This document shows, in pieces, positions 62,241 through 64,000 of a DNA stretch of 64,000 nucleotides (its first letter is position 1; each line of letters begins with the position of its first letter). The DNA is from Eutreptiella sp. 'Long Island Sound 2002' (taxonomy: Eukaryota; Euglenozoa; Euglenophyceae; Eutreptiales; Eutreptiaceae), in NCBI GenBank assembly GCA_964036045.1, contig OZ038382.1:86413795-86477794 (forward strand), read 5' to 3'. The notes beneath the pieces are model-generated. The model was not told where the DNA came from, made no database searches, and saw only the letters and a program-made list of their open reading frames with translations. The position numbers were made by a program, and so were the translations under genes.

Positions 62241-62912
62241 CAGCCAGGAGTGGCGAACGGCCACACCCAGTAACACCGGAACGGCCACGCCCAACACCAG
62301 GACCAGGCACTACGACACCCACACCAGCACCGCCACCAACGCCCAAACCGGACGCCACAACACCCTCACCAGCGGACACACCCGAAATCAACGGAGGCAC
62401 CATCGGCAACACCAGCGACCCCAGCACCCACCAAAACACTAGGACATAGGACACCCTCACCAACAACAGACCAACACAAAAAGCCCCCCAACACTGACCA
62501 ACGACCGCACCCAGCCGATCCGGTCCCCCACCGACCCGCACCCAGAACCACCGCCACCAGCATCCACGCCATCGGAAACACCAACACCACCAAAAATCAA
62601 GCCAGCACAACACCCTCACCAACACCGCCACCGCCGGCACCATCGCCTACCAAATCTACGCACACCACCCCCGGTTCCAGCACCTACATCACCCAAGCCA
62701 ACGGCATCAAGCACACCATCGCCGGCAACACCCCACCATCAGCGTCGCCACCAGCAACCTCCGCCACCGGAGGACACCAAAGCCACCACAGCCGGTGAGC
62801 CAACAAACCACCAAGCCCCGGCCAGGGGAAGCGAGGACACACGCCCGGAACCATCCACAGCAACACCCTCGCCACCAAAGCGACCGCAGGGCGCCATCCA
62901 CCATGCAATCCC
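62241..62912 (+). repeat. Divergent unit of the long A/C-rich repeat
   Basis: AGCCAGGAGTGGCGAACGGCCACACCCAG at about 62242 and the following 180 bp (GCAACACC, CACAACACCCTCACCAGCGG) match 37398-37570 and the segment from about 63815, with more differences. The end ACCCGCACCCAGAACCACC near 62537 matches 37685. No gene. Confidence 0.7.
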
Positions 62913-64000
62913 CGGCGGCACCCACACCACCGGCGCCACCAACACCACCCTCACCCACGACACCACCTGGAGCATCGCCTGCACCACCTACACCAACAGC
63001 ATCACCAGCAGACCACACCACCTACTGCACACCCTCCAGACAGAGCCACAGAAACCGGCCACCGCCCTGAACACAAGCCGCTGACCACCCAAACACAGAC
63101 CCACGCCAACCACCAGCAGCATCAGCAACGTCCGAGACGCCGTGAACCATAGCGGCGCCCACAACGACCTCACCACCGACATCACCGACACCGACACCGG
63201 CAGTGCGGCCTCAGCAACAACAAACCAGAGCGTCAATGGCAACCGCCACGGCGACACCGCCCGGTACAACACCATCGGCATCAACGACACCAAGGGACCC
63301 AACACGCGGGCCAGCGACACCCATGGGTACCTCCACCAGGAGTGGCGAGGTCCCACCCCCGCCGTCAGAACACCACCGTCCACCAGGGCAACACCTGCAG
63401 CGCCCTCGCCTTCAACATCGCCCAGAGCTCCGCCGGCGGCGCCCTCGCCAGCACCGTCACCAACACCGCGACGACCAGCCACGAGTGGCACGCCTGGAAC
63501 CGCCGACCACCCAAACGCAGGCCGCGCCCAGCACCAACACCAACAACACCCACGCCAACAGACCACCACAACGCACGCGAACCACCAAGTAACACCTATG
63601 GCACCCTCGCCAACGGCAACACCAACGCCACCAACACCCACGGCACTATCCACACCACCACCAACCCCACCAACGACGGGCCGAGGTGCCGTCACCTACA
63701 GCGCCCCCACCCCTACCGCCACCACCACGGCCCCGCCACCTAGGGCACCCCCACCAACCGCGTCACCAAGGACGCCAGCACGGCTGGCGAACGAACGCCA
63801 CCGAGCCCTCAGCCAGGAGTGGCGAACGCCCACACCCAGCAACACCCAAACGGCCACGCCCAGACCCAGGGCCAGGAACTGCGACACCCACACCTGCATC
63901 GCCGCCAACACCCGAACCGAACACCACAACACCCTCACCAGCGGAGACACCCGGAACCAACGGGGACGCCGTCGGCAACACCAGCAACCCCGACGACCAG
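62913..64000 (+). repeat. Long A/C-rich repeat, copy 2 (runs off the window)
   Basis: Near-identical to 36496-37584 (about 97-98% by eye, offset 26416-26417), including CCAGGAGTGGCG at about 63339 and 63816. The two copies share their left edge, CGGCGGCACCCACACC, but have different left neighbours: the 65-bp array at copy 1, A/C-rich DNA at copy 2. Confidence 0.9.

Noticed and set aside
58802-62643. Very long minus-strand ORFs (497, 407 and 653 codons) rich in RHSWLGF and CVVCGVW repeats
   Set aside because: They are translations of the minisatellite and A/C-rich DNA read backwards; plus-strand frames are open over the same DNA, and no domain or normal composition is present.

Overview
This window is nuclear DNA of a eukaryote, most likely a unicellular alga or other protist. 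I cannot name the lineage. There are spliceosomal-type GT-AG introns, LTR retrotransposons with tRNA primer-binding sites, a LINE-type retrotransposon, a DNA transposon with terminal inverted repeats, and long minisatellites. I see no bacterial operon, no rRNA and no convincing host housekeeping gene. Essentially the whole 64 kb is mobile or repetitive DNA.

Layout. Positions 1-7.9 kb are A/C-rich low-complexity DNA holding a retroelement ORF1-like fragment and an 886-bp direct repeat (3803-4688 and 4964-5849). 7.9-14 kb is gene-poor; it holds an LTR/PBS junction (9855/9856), a tRNA-derived SINE-like head and a lone LTR (11801-12512). 14076-20928 is a discrete 6.85-kb element with ~30-bp terminal inverted repeats and a 5-bp target duplication (GTATT). 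It carries two minus-strand genes and ten copies of a GC-rich palindrome. 21415-24485 is a non-autonomous LTR element (LTR, partial gag, LTR; duplication TGTAG). About 24.9-32.8 kb is a decayed autonomous Ty3/gypsy element of the same LTR family on the minus strand. 32.8-36.2 kb has no gene I can support. A 65-bp tandem array and a ~1.06-kb repeat unit (36.2-37.7 kb) follow. A young Ty3/gypsy element (37745-48710, 533-bp LTRs, duplication CCCAC) is inserted in that repeat. 48.7-57.3 kb is the continuing repeat plus a LINE with a very long ORF1 and an endonuclease-RT ORF2 that is broken and lacks its 3' end. 57.3-58.9 kb is an array of intron-like GTATG/CTATAG junctions. 59-61 kb is a minisatellite built on the 12-mer GCCAGGAGTGGC, and 61-64 kb returns to the ~1-kb repeat family.

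How the parts work together. The most unusual unit is the 14.1-20.9 kb transposon. Its palindrome (core GTGCGCGAGGCCTCGCGCAC) lies once in each intron of one gene, just past both stop codons, and three times upstream of the other gene, never in coding sequence. One gene product has a ParB/DGQHR-like motif (NGQHG). A self-encoded site-recognition system is a testable idea. Separately, the two Ty3/gypsy families both join gag and pol in one frame through a single UAG followed by GGG, both carry a Dam-methyltransferase-like NPPF domain between protease and RT, and both use a TGGTAGCAGAG primer-binding site. Coordinates were read by eye; identities are estimates, not computed.
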